Shown in pieces: positions 1 to 6,914 of a stretch of 38,580 bases of DNA. Source of the DNA: an uncultured Bacteroidales bacterium (GTDB lineage Bacteria > Bacteroidota > Bacteroidia > Bacteroidales > Bacteroidaceae); contig CADCIQ010000015.1 of NCBI GenBank assembly GCA_902801425.1, positions 4,762-43,341 on the forward strand, given 5' to 3'. The notes under the pieces are model-generated. The model had not been told where the DNA came from and did not search any database. It saw only the letters and a list, made by a program, of their open reading frames with translations. Each line of letters opens with the position of its first letter. Position 1 is the first letter of the stretch. A program made the translations under genes and the position numbers.

Positions 1-298
1 TCTGGAGCGTAAGCGACATTTCTCTAATTCTCATTAATTCAAAAAAAGAAATTCTCAAAATCTCTAATTCTTGACAATATTTTTAGCGGACAGTAATAGT
101 AAACAACAATAATTTTCGGATAATTTGCGGTTAATTTACGGAAATTCGCGTAAAAAAATAACACTCTACGAGTGGGGGCTGAGTAGTTACGGAGAATTAA
201 TGAGAAATTAATGAGACATTAACGGACATTAATGTGGAAAGCAAAACGAGCGCAAGCGAGCATATCCGTGTTTTTCGTGTCTTCCGTGGTCAAAAGAA
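1..298. other. Non-coding AT-rich stretch at window start
   Basis: I see no credible gene here. The sequence is rich in short direct and inverted repeats. TCTCTAATTCT occurs at 21-31 and again at 61-71. TTCTCATTAATTC at 28-40 is the exact reverse complement of 194-206. Variants of ATTAATGAGA and ACATTAA are tandemly arranged at 194-232. A short open frame from 234 runs through the repeat elements downstream and looks like a by-product of them. Whatever gene precedes this region is outside the window. Confidence 0.6.
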
Positions 299-346
299 AA
301 GGGAAACGGATTTATCTGATTTATCTGAATTTTATGATTTTCAATG
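299..346 (+). repeat. R1 repeat, half copy
   Basis: This begins AAGGGAAACGGATTTATCTG followed by a second ATTTATCTGA. That is the left arm of the R1 hairpin element found complete at 18574-18658, 20388-20459 and 37551-37640. The doubled ATTTATC matches the copy near 37600 read on the minus strand. The closing arm is missing, so this is a truncated copy. Confidence 0.7.
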
Positions 347-351
347 TCCTG

Positions 352-392
352 ACAACATAAAAGAGCCATACAACCTCACGGCTGTACGGCTC
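352..392 (-). terminator. Likely glnN terminator
   Basis: On the minus strand there is a 13-bp stem: 380-392 pairs with 363-375 once G-T pairs are allowed, with a 4-base loop at 376-379. It is followed by TTTTATG. It lies about 210 bases beyond the glnN stop, so the glnN transcript would carry the R3 and R2 repeats in its 3' untranslated region. Confidence 0.6.
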
Positions 393-442
393 AGCAAACT
401 TAAACAACCAATAAAAGAAATAGATTGTTTATTATCTTTTTT

Positions 443-521
443 AAGACCCCTTTCTGTCCTACGGACACCCTTTGACTTTCCTCTTCGACATTCCCCGTAA
501 GGGGCAAGAGGCTGGCGCAGA
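443..521 (+). repeat. R2 dispersed repeat, copy 1
   Basis: The sequence reads GACCCCTTTCTGTCCT, then a G/ACGGACA segment, then CCCCGTAAGGGGCAAGAGGC and TGGCGC. The minus strand of 10262-10338 carries the same string of blocks. This copy has about 19 extra bases in the middle. It contains two small palindromes, TGTCCTACGGACA and CCCCGTAAGGGG, and lies in the 3' flank of glnN. Confidence 0.75.
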
Positions 522-545
522 ACGACCTTTCGCAAACCTTTCGGC

Positions 546-590
546 TCTCCTCCCTTCCCCATCACGGGGGAAGGGCCGGGGTTAGGGGTC
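546..590 (-). repeat. R3 G/C-rich palindromic repeat, 3' of glnN
   Basis: CCCTTCCCC at 552-560 pairs with GGGGAAGGG at 567-575. The whole segment, read on the minus strand, matches the R3 order of blocks (ACCCCT, CCCC, GCCCT, CCCC, then the complementary arm) seen at 17646-17678 and 34782-34817. It starts 10 bases beyond the glnN stop codon. Confidence 0.65.
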
Positions 591-599
591 TTAATCCTA

Positions 600-2786
600 T
601 TAGCGGATGAAGAGCATCTCGCGATACTTAGGAAGTGTCCAAACCTCATCATCAACCTTAGCCTCGAGCTTGTCGATGTGGTAACGGATCTGATCCATAA
701 GTGGCTCTACGGTATCGTGGTATGCGATAGCCTTCTCACGCTCAGACTCAATCTTGTTGGCTACACGACGTGACTCTGTGAGTGCCTCGCAACCTTCTTC
801 GATTGCCTTTACGCGCTCTGAGATCTCAGAGATAAGAGCGAGGTTGCTTGCTGCAAGTACCTTGAACTCGTCGTCGCTGAGGATAGCCTTGAGGGCTGCC
901 ACATTCTGAGCGAGCTTTGTCTGGTAAGCTACAACCTGTGGGATGATATGGTTGATAGAGAGGTCGCCGAAGATACGTGCCTCAATCTGAATCTTCTTTG
1001 TGTAGGTCTCCCACTTGATCTCGTTACGAGCTGCAAGTTCCTTGGCGTTCATAACATTGAGTGACTCGAACATCTCGATTGACTCCTTGTCGAGGTAACG
1101 GTCGAAGATCAGCGGACAAGACTTCTCTACGTCAAGACCGCGCTTTGTAGCCTCTACAACCCACTCGTCAGAATAGCCGTTGCCGTCGAAGCGGATTGCC
1201 TTACATGTCTTGATATCCTCGCGGAGAATAGCAATGATAGCAGCATGGAGATCCTTACCACCTGCTACGAGAGCATCAACACGCTTCTTGAAGTTTACGA
1301 GAGCCTCAGCAACAGCAGAGTTGAGGGCGATCATAGCAGATGCACAGTTAGCCTCAGAACCTACTGCACGGAACTCGAAACGGTTACCTGTGAAGGCGAA
1401 TGGAGATGTGCGGTTACGGTCGGTGTTGTCAATGAGAAGCTCTGGGATTGAAGGGATGTCGAGCTTGAGACCAGCCTTACCTGCGATGGCGATTGTATCA
1501 TCCTTTGAGTTCTCAAGATGGTCAAGAACCTCTGTGAGCTGCTTGCCAAGGAATGAAGAAACGATTGCTGGAGGTGCCTCGTTAGCGCCAAGACGGTGAG
1601 CGTTGGTAGCTGACATGATGGAAGCCTTGAGCAGACCGTTGTGCTTATATACACCCATAAGAGTCTCAACGATGAATGTAACGAAGCGGAGGTTGCCTAC
1701 CTCATCCTTTGCAGGAGCGTGGAGGAGGATACCAGTATCGGTAGAGAGTGACCAGTTGTTGTGCTTACCTGAACCGTTAACGCCGTCGAATGGCTTTTCG
1801 TGGAGGAGGCAGCGGAAACCGTGATGACGAGCCACCTTCTTCATGAGTGACATGATGAGCATGTTGTGGTCAACAGCGAGGTTTGTCTCCTCGAAGATAG
1901 GAGCAAGCTCGAACTGGTTAGGAGCCACCTCATTGTGGCGTGTCTTACAAGGAATACCAAGCTCGAGAGCCTGAATCTCAAGGTCGCGCATGAAAGCACT
2001 TACACGCTCTGGGATAGAACCGAAGTAGTGGTCGTCCATCTGCTGATCCTTAGCAGAAGAGTGTCCCATGAGGGTACGGCCAGTAAGGAGAAGGTCAGGA
2101 CGTGCTGAATAGAGGCCCTCGTCAACGAGGAAGTACTCCTGCTCCCAACCGAGGTTTGACTGTACCTTCTTAACATCTGGGTTGAAGTACCTAACAACGT
2201 CGGTTGCAGCCTTGTCAACAGCATGGAGAGCCTTGAGAAGAGGTGTCTTGTAGTCAAGAGCCTCACCTGTGTATGAGATGAAGACAGTAGGAATCATCAG
2301 AGTATCGCCGATGACGAATACTGGTGATGTAGGATCCCAGGCAGAATAGCCACGAGCCTCGAAAGTAGAACGGATACCGCCTGATGGGAAAGAAGAAGCG
2401 TCAGGCTCCTGCTGAACGAGAGACTTACCCTCGAACTCCTCAATCATACCGCCCTTCCAGTCGTGCTCAACGAATGCGTCGTGCTTCTCGGCAGTGGTGT
2501 CGGTAAGAGGCTGGAACCAGTGAGTACAATGTGTTACGCCAAGCTCCATAGCCCACTTCTTCATGCCTTCAGCTACCTTGTCGGCAGTTGCGCGGTCGAG
2601 AGGTGCGCCATTGTCGATAACGTCAAGCATCTTGTCGTAAACCTTCTTAGGAAGGTACTTGAACATCTTCTGCTTGTTGAATACGTACTTGCCGAAGAAC
2701 TCCGATGGACGCTCTGCCGGTGCTGGGATTTCGATTGGCTTCTTCTTGAAAGCCTCAGCTACTACCTGAAATCTTAAATTTGCCAT
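600..2786 (-). CDS. glnN: Glutamine synthetase type III
   Basis: This enzyme makes glutamine from glutamate and ammonium with ATP in the cytoplasm and is the main ammonium-assimilating step. At 728 residues it has the length of the GSIII family, well above the roughly 450 of GSI. Typical GSIII features are visible: the N-terminal block with QQEPDASSFPSGGIRSTFEA near 125-145, the metal-binding WEQEYFLVD at 214-222, NEVAPNQFELAP at 285-296, the ATP and glutamate site KPFDGVNGSGKHNNWS at 331-346, and NRTSPFAFTGNRFEFR at 458-473. It has its own promoter at 2910-2941 and a leader of about 115 nt, so it can be expressed apart from the upstream dap genes. Proximity to P-II, amt and asnB supports a nitrogen-assimilation role. 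The start is the only ATG consistent with the conserved N-terminus. Confidence 0.97.
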   Translation of the reverse strand: MANLRFQVVAEAFKKKPIEIPAPAERPSEFFGKYVFNKQKMFKYLPKKVYDKMLDVIDNGAPLDRATADKVAEGMKKWAMELGVTHCTHWFQPLTDTTAEKHDAFVEHDWKGGMIEEFEGKSLVQQEPDASSFPSGGIRSTFEARGYSAWDPTSPVFVIGDTLMIPTVFISYTGEALDYKTPLLKALHAVDKAATDVVRYFNPDVKKVQSNLGWEQEYFLVDEGLYSARPDLLLTGRTLMGHSSAKDQQMDDHYFGSIPERVSAFMRDLEIQALELGIPCKTRHNEVAPNQFELAPIFEETNLAVDHNMLIMSLMKKVARHHGFRCLLHEKPFDGVNGSGKHNNWSLSTDTGILLHAPAKDEVGNLRFVTFIVETLMGVYKHNGLLKASIMSATNAHRLGANEAPPAIVSSFLGKQLTEVLDHLENSKDDTIAIAGKAGLKLDIPSIPELLIDNTDRNRTSPFAFTGNRFEFRAVGSEANCASAMIALNSAVAEALVNFKKRVDALVAGGKDLHAAIIAILREDIKTCKAIRFDGNGYSDEWVVEATKRGLDVEKSCPLIFDRYLDKESIEMFESLNVMNAKELAARNEIKWETYTKKIQIEARIFGDLSINHIIPQVVAYQTKLAQNVAALKAILSDDEFKVLAASNLALISEISERVKAIEEGCEALTESRRVANKIESEREKAIAYHDTVEPLMDQIRYHIDKLEAKVDDEVWTLPKYREMLFIR

Positions 2787-2806
2787 TGTCTTAATCTTTT
2801 ATTGAG

Positions 2807-2847
2807 CCTCTTTCCACCTCTCCAAAAGGAGAGAGGTTTTGAGGGGC
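2807..2847 (-). repeat. R3-like palindrome in the glnN leader
   Basis: CCTCTCC at 2817-2823 and GGAGAG from 2828 form a small hairpin with an AAAA loop, flanked by CCTCTTT and TTTTGAGGGGC. It resembles the other R3-like palindromes (546-590, 8219-8294). It lies in the transcribed leader of glnN, 20-60 nt before the start codon, and would fold in the mRNA. Confidence 0.5.
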
Positions 2848-2909
2848 AAGTTATTAATTTTGTTTATCCTTTTCCTTAAAAAATAACCGTTGGTCTAAGT
2901 TTGCGAGTG

Positions 2910-2941
2910 CAAAATTAGTGATTTTTTATGAGTTTACCAAA
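2910..2941 (-). promoter_or_regulatory. glnN promoter
   Basis: Read on the minus strand: TTTG (2938-2941), a 20-base spacer, then TAATTTTG (2910-2917). This is a full match to the Bacteroidota housekeeping promoter TTTG, N19-21, TAnnTTTG. Initiation would fall near 2902, about 115 nt before the glnN ATG. Confidence 0.8.
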
Positions 2942-2944
2942 GCA

Positions 2945-3080
2945 TATTAAATGAAAAATGAAAAATAGATAAAATGAAAATATAAATCAACTTTTCAGTC
3001 TGCTAACATCTTGCAAGAAAAGTGACACCCGTATTTTTCACTTTTCATTATTCATTTTTTTCATTTACTAATGCCCTCAC
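2945..3080. other. AT-rich inverted repeats between the TorF-like gene and glnN
   Basis: ATGAAAAATGAAAAAT near 2951-2966 faces ATTTTTCACTTTTCATTATTC around 3032-3053, followed by TTTTTTTCATTTA. This can fold as a long, imperfect AT-rich hairpin and may end the upstream transcript. AAAGTGACACC at 3019-3029 is also present near the glnK promoter. Confidence 0.45.
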
Positions 3081-3794
3081 TTATGGCTGGAGTGTGAATC
3101 CGAGTGCAAAGTATGCCTTGCCATTGCTTGGGTTGGCTGTAATCTGACCGAATACCGGTATGCTGAAGGAATCAGTAACCTTGATATCCTTGGTTGTCTT
3201 TACGGAGATGTTGGTCACAGCAAAACCGTCTGCGTCAGAATAGAAACTTGTTGCGAATGGCACTACGCCTAATGTTGCGCTCCAGTCGAGACCTCCAAGC
3301 TTGAATGGTGCTGCAAGCTCTGCGTATGAAGAGTATGCACGCTTACCATCCTTGTTATATCCGTCAGCTCCAGCGAAATTAGTGAACCACTGAACAGAGA
3401 GAGGTCCGAAATCATATCCTACATTGAACTCAAATACATGAGCAGTTTCGTGAGCATTATATTTGAAGTACTTAACTTCATCGTACTGGTTGGTAAAGAA
3501 GTAGTCGGTGATTCCTACGTTGAATCCACCTGTGGTGTAGGCAACTGTTAAGTCGAACTCCTTAGTATCATCTGGATTTGTTATGCCGTAACTGCCCCAT
3601 GCACCAATGCTAAGACCGTTGTAGCTAATACCGAGAGTTGGCTGAATGCTTCCTTCACCGAGCTTCTGACCACGCCAGAGATAGTTGGTAACAACATCAG
3701 CCCCTAAACTAACTTCTACTTCATCCTGCGCGTTTGCTACACCTGCGCCCAACACTCCTGCGAGCGTAAGAGCCATTACCTTGAATGTTCTCAT
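3081..3794 (-). CDS. TorF-like putative outer-membrane porin
   Basis: This 237-residue exported protein has a clear signal peptide (residues 1-22, ending ANA-Q). The mature part has alternating beta-strand character and the N-terminal block SLGADVVTNYLWRGQKLGEG. That block, with the DLTVAY and VGITDYFF segments, is typical of TorF-family putative porins. It probably forms a small outer-membrane beta-barrel; the substrate is unknown. It lies between dapL and glnN in the same direction, 99 bases after dapL, with a strong stem-loop in that gap. Its position in a nitrogen-assimilation block suggests, but does not show, a role in uptake of a nitrogen compound. The family call rests on motif recall. 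Confidence 0.7.
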   Translation of the reverse strand: MRTFKVMALTLAGVLGAGVANAQDEVEVSLGADVVTNYLWRGQKLGEGSIQPTLGISYNGLSIGAWGSYGITNPDDTKEFDLTVAYTTGGFNVGITDYFFTNQYDEVKYFKYNAHETAHVFEFNVGYDFGPLSVQWFTNFAGADGYNKDGKRAYSSYAELAAPFKLGGLDWSATLGVVPFATSFYSDADGFAVTNISVKTTKDIKVTDSFSIPVFGQITANPSNGKAYFALGFTLQP

Positions 3795-3823
3795 AATCTT
3801 TTTCCTTTCTTTGTGTTTGTAAT

Positions 3824-3850
3824 GTCCCCGCTGGTTGTCCCAGCGGGGAC
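3824..3850. promoter_or_regulatory. Perfect 11-bp stem-loop between dapL and the TorF-like gene
   Basis: GTCCCCGCTGG (3824-3834), loop TTGTC, CCAGCGGGGAC (3840-3850). No T-run follows in the minus-strand direction, so it is not a standard terminator. It could stabilise or split the dapL mRNA, or act as an attenuator or protein site about 30 nt before the TorF-like start codon. Confidence 0.55.
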
Positions 3851-3893
3851 CGTTGTTGTTTTATGTGTGTATTATGTTGTTGAGTTGTCAAGA

Positions 3894-5126
3894 TTACTTA
3901 GCCATCCACTCTGCCATGCGACGCATAGCCTCCTCGCAGTCCTCACGATTACCGAATGCCGTGAGGCGGACATATCCTTCACCTGATGGTCCGAAGCCAA
4001 CGCCCGGAGTGCAGACTATGCTTGCTCCGTAGAGAAGTTGCTCGAAGAACTTCCATGACTCTATGCCGTTTGGAGTCTTTACCCAAAGATAAGGAGCGTT
4101 TCTGCCACCGAATACCTCAAGCCCCATGTTGGTAAGAGCGCGGTGCATAATTGCCGCATTGGTCATATAGTAGTCAATGACCTCTTTTACTTGCTGCTTA
4201 CCCTCTGGAGTATAGATTGCCTCTGCTGCTCGCTGTGATATGTAGCTGGTGCCATTGAACTTTGTTGACTGGCGACGATCCCAGAGGTGATTAAGCTCTA
4301 TTCGAGTGCCGTCGAGAGTGGCTGCTGAGAGTTCTTTCGGAATAACCGTATATCCACATCTTACGCCTGTGAATCCAGCTGTCTTTGAATATGAGTGGAA
4401 CTCAATTGCCACCTTACGCGCTCCCTTAATCTCATAGATTGAGTGTGGGATATCATCGTCCTGGATGTATGCCTCATATGCCGCATCAAAAAGGATGAGA
4501 GTATCATTATGGAGCGCGTAGTTAACCCATTTGCGAAGCTCTTCCTTTGGAAGTACTGTGCCCGTAGGGTTGTTTGGATAGCAGAGATAAATCATATCTA
4601 CGCGATGATCAGGAATCTGTGGCGTGAATCCGTTCTCTGCCGTGCATGGCATATAGTTTACGTTGCTCCATGATCCGTTTTCGAATACTCCTGCTCGTCC
4701 GCACATCACGTTAGAATCGATATATACAGGATATATAGGGTCAGTCATGCCTATGGAGTTATCCCAACGAACTATGTCTCCGATATTACCAGTATCGCTT
4801 TTTGCACCATCGTTGATAAAAATCTCATTAGGATCGAGGTGTATGCCACGTGGAAGGAAGTCGTTTTTGATGATTGCCTCACGGAGGAATTCATATCCTC
4901 TTTCCGGGCCATATCCACGGAATGTTGCCTTTACCGCCATCTCGTCAACAGCCTTGTGCATAGCCTCTATTACTGCTGGTACGAGCGGACGGGTAACGTC
5001 TCCTATACCGAGGCTTATCACTTTTGCCTTTGGATGTGTGGCCTTGTAGGCGTTCACCTTCTTCGCAATATCAGCGAACAGGTAGTTGTTCGAGAGCTTG
5101 AGATAGTGTTCGTTTATTAATGCCAT
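3894..5126 (-). CDS. dapL: LL-diaminopimelate aminotransferase
   Basis: A PLP enzyme that converts tetrahydrodipicolinate directly to LL-diaminopimelate with glutamate as amino donor, bypassing the acylated DapD/DapC/DapE steps. Length is 410, typical for DapL. Seen: LGIGDVTRPL at 39-48, GYGPERGYEFLREAI at 71-85, YPNNPTGT at 183-190, FDAAYEAYI at 213-221, and the PLP-lysine in SYSKTAGFTGVRCGYT (Lys248). It directly follows dapF, which acts on its product, with a 108-base gap, so the two are probably one operon. Expression would come from the dapF promoter facing glnK. Confidence 0.96.
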   Translation of the reverse strand: MALINEHYLKLSNNYLFADIAKKVNAYKATHPKAKVISLGIGDVTRPLVPAVIEAMHKAVDEMAVKATFRGYGPERGYEFLREAIIKNDFLPRGIHLDPNEIFINDGAKSDTGNIGDIVRWDNSIGMTDPIYPVYIDSNVMCGRAGVFENGSWSNVNYMPCTAENGFTPQIPDHRVDMIYLCYPNNPTGTVLPKEELRKWVNYALHNDTLILFDAAYEAYIQDDDIPHSIYEIKGARKVAIEFHSYSKTAGFTGVRCGYTVIPKELSAATLDGTRIELNHLWDRRQSTKFNGTSYISQRAAEAIYTPEGKQQVKEVIDYYMTNAAIMHRALTNMGLEVFGGRNAPYLWVKTPNGIESWKFFEQLLYGASIVCTPGVGFGPSGEGYVRLTAFGNREDCEEAMRRMAEWMAK

Positions 5127-5234
5127 GTCTTTTTTCTCTTTTAGAAGTAGAGAAAAACCAAGGATGGTTTTTCATAACCTCGTGGTTGTAAGTTTGCTTT
5201 TTCTTTCTTCTTTCAACTTCACCCTTTATTCTTT

Positions 5235-6128
5235 CTATTCAGGAAGAGCAATTTCTCCTTCAAAGGAGATTGCTGCGGGTCCAGTCATAAGGATGTGGTT
5301 GTTAGTTTCATCCCATTTGATGTTAAGGGTGCCTCCATCCATCCGGATATCGCTTTCGCTTGAGCGTCTGCCTGTCAGCTTGGCTGCTACTGCCGTTGCA
5401 CAAGCTCCTGTGCCACAGGCAAGCGTTATTCCGCTCCCTCTTTCCCATACTCGCATTCGGATTGTACCGTCAGGAAGTATCTGGGCGAACTCTACGTTGC
5501 ATCGCTGAGGAAAGACATCGTGATGTTCAAGGATTGGACCAAAGTGATCGAGAGGAAAGAGTTCCTTGTCACTATCCGGATTTGCATCCAATTCATATTT
5601 GTCATCGAGGAAGATCACGAAATGTGGATTTCCCATTGAAACGAATGTTCCGATGAACTGATGACCGTCGGCTGTTAGTTCCCAGTTTGTTGCTTTTCCT
5701 CCGTGAACCCCGAACTGTGCCGGTTGCTTGAGGATTGGCTCTCCCATATCCACCGTGACTGTTTCCACTTTGCCATCGGCATTGAGATGGAGATTGAGAA
5801 CTTTGATGCCTGAGAGAGTCTGAAGGCGGATAGGATTCTTGTCGGTCACCCCTTTGTCGTGAAGGTATTTGGCAACACATCGTGTTCCGTTTCCGCACAT
5901 CATTGCTTCAGAGCCGTCATTATTAAATATACGCATTGAAAAATCTGCGTCTGACTCTGTTGCCTCTCCTATGAGAATCAAACCATCACTACCAATCCCG
6001 AAATGAGGCTTGCTCCATTCGATTGACGCCTTGGCTGGATTCTTTATATTATATATTAATGTATTAACATATATATAATCGTTACCTGCGCCATGCATTT
6101 TGGTAAATTGTATAGTTGAATTCTCCAT
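5235..6128 (-). CDS. dapF: Diaminopimelate epimerase
   Basis: Converts LL-diaminopimelate to meso-diaminopimelate, the precursor of lysine and of the peptidoglycan cross-link. It is a cofactor-free two-cysteine racemase of 297 residues. The two catalytic cysteines are in MMCGNGTRC (Cys78) and LACGTGACA (Cys238). [12 protein letters not shown] at 10-21 and the GNPHFV motif near 166-171 are also typical. It is the first gene of the minus-strand dapF-dapL unit. Its promoter contains a 22-bp block repeated exactly, in inverted orientation, in the glnK promoter. Confidence 0.96.
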   Translation of the reverse strand: MENSTIQFTKMHGAGNDYIYVNTLIYNIKNPAKASIEWSKPHFGIGSDGLILIGEATESDADFSMRIFNNDGSEAMMCGNGTRCVAKYLHDKGVTDKNPIRLQTLSGIKVLNLHLNADGKVETVTVDMGEPILKQPAQFGVHGGKATNWELTADGHQFIGTFVSMGNPHFVIFLDDKYELDANPDSDKELFPLDHFGPILEHHDVFPQRCNVEFAQILPDGTIRMRVWERGSGITLACGTGACATAVAAKLTGRRSSESDIRMDGGTLNIKWDETNNHILMTGPAAISFEGEIALPE

Positions 6129-6146
6129 TCGATTGCTTTTTGTTTG

Positions 6147-6187
6147 TTTCTGAGTGCAAAATTACTACTTTTTGTCGGGAAATCAAC
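6147..6187 (-). promoter_or_regulatory. dapF promoter
   Basis: On the minus strand: TTG (6184-6186), 19 bases, then TAATTTTG (6157-6164). The block 6147-6168 (GTAGTAATTTTGCACTCAG and three more bases) is the exact reverse complement of 6361-6382 in the glnK promoter. Initiation would be near 6149, about 20 nt before the dapF ATG. Confidence 0.7.
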
Positions 6188-6341
6188 AAAATTAGTGACA
6201 TTATCGCATTAAAAATTTACGCAACTTACAATTTGTAATGTTTCTACGGCAAATCACTTTCAATTTGTAATACAGAACAGAAAAAGAATATACAAATAGT
6301 AATTTTACCCATTTTTCTAAACCCAAAGTGACACCAAATCC
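6169..6341. promoter_or_regulatory. Shared control region between dapF and glnK
   Basis: This divergent regulatory stretch contains two 11-bp direct repeats, CAATTTGTAAT at 6229-6239 and 6261-6271. They are 32 bases apart, about three helical turns. AAAGTGACACC at 6325-6335 lies just upstream of the glnK -33 box; variants recur at 6388-6397 and 3019-3029. These could be operators for a nitrogen-responsive regulator, but no regulator gene in the window identifies one. Confidence 0.4.
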
Positions 6342-6382
6342 TTTGAAATACTAACAAAATGTAGTAATTTTGCACTCAGAAA
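6342..6382 (+). promoter_or_regulatory. glnK-amt-asnB promoter
   Basis: TTTG (6342-6345), a 19-base spacer, TAATTTTG (6365-6372): a full Bacteroidota consensus. Initiation would be near 6380, giving a leader of about 45 nt. 6361-6382 is the perfect inverted copy of 6147-6168. Confidence 0.8.
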
Positions 6383-6426
6383 GTTACAAAGTGACACAAA
6401 TATTCACATTTTAATTAGTTTAAGGT

Positions 6427-6774
6427 ATGAAGAAGATTGAAGCAATCATCCGTAAGACAAAGTTCGAGGATGTCAAGGAGGCTCTCCTTAATTCAGACAT
6501 TGACTGGTTTGAGTACCACGATGTACACGGAATTGGCCAGAGTCGTCAGGAGCGCATTTACAGAGGTGTACAGTACTCTACTGATGTGATTGAGCGCGTG
6601 AAGATCACAATCGTCTGCCGAGAGCAGTTCGTTGAGCCTACTATTAAGGTAATAATGACAGTAGCACACACAGGCAAGGTTGGTGACGGTCGTATCTTCC
6701 TTAGCGATGTAATTGATTGTTACTCTATCCGCACAGGAGATAGCGGAGACACGGTACTCGCAGACAAGAAATAA
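6427..6774 (+). CDS. glnK: P-II nitrogen regulatory protein
   Basis: A small trimeric signalling protein that reads ATP/ADP and 2-oxoglutarate and usually gates the neighbouring Amt channel. Length is 115. The conserved blocks are present: KKIEAIIRKTKFEDVKEAL at 2-20, T-loop RIYRGVQY at 43-50 with Tyr50 at the usual Tyr51 modification site, TGKVGDGRIF at 82-91 and RTG at 102-104. The T-loop is one residue shorter than in enteric GlnK. In an ungapped N-terminal alignment the conserved Gln39 (Mg and 2-oxoglutarate contact) reads Ser39, with Gln at 38. It is the first gene before amt, the classic glnK-amt pairing; glnB-type naming would be equally fair. Confidence 0.94.
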   Translation: MKKIEAIIRKTKFEDVKEALLNSDIDWFEYHDVHGIGQSRQERIYRGVQYSTDVIERVKITIVCREQFVEPTIKVIMTVAHTGKVGDGRIFLSDVIDCYSIRTGDSGDTVLADKK

Positions 6775-6883
6775 AGAGTAAGGAGGAACTGCGAAGCTGA
6801 TGAGCTCGCGAATAAAGAGTAAAAACTCCCAACAACGCAAACACACACAGACAAACACAACACAATCAATTTAGAGCTCTTAA

Positions 6884-6907
6884 CCCGTCAAGAGTAAAAT
6901 GGACGGG
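6884..6907 (+). promoter_or_regulatory. Stem-loop over the amt ribosome-binding region
   Basis: CCCGTC (6884-6889) pairs with GACGGG (6902-6907) with a 12-base loop. It ends 7 bases before the amt ATG, where a ribosome would bind. It may limit amt translation relative to glnK. The stem is only 6 bp. Confidence 0.4.
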
Positions 6908-6914
6908 AAACGAT

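Noticed and set aside
234-500. 88-codon plus-strand frame through R1, the glnN terminator and R2
   Set aside because: It is built from repeat sequence and a terminator.
5127-5234. Lysine riboswitch or a separate dapL promoter between dapF and dapL
   Set aside because: No TAnnTTTG box with a -33 partner and no lysine-riboswitch-like structure was seen in 108 bases.
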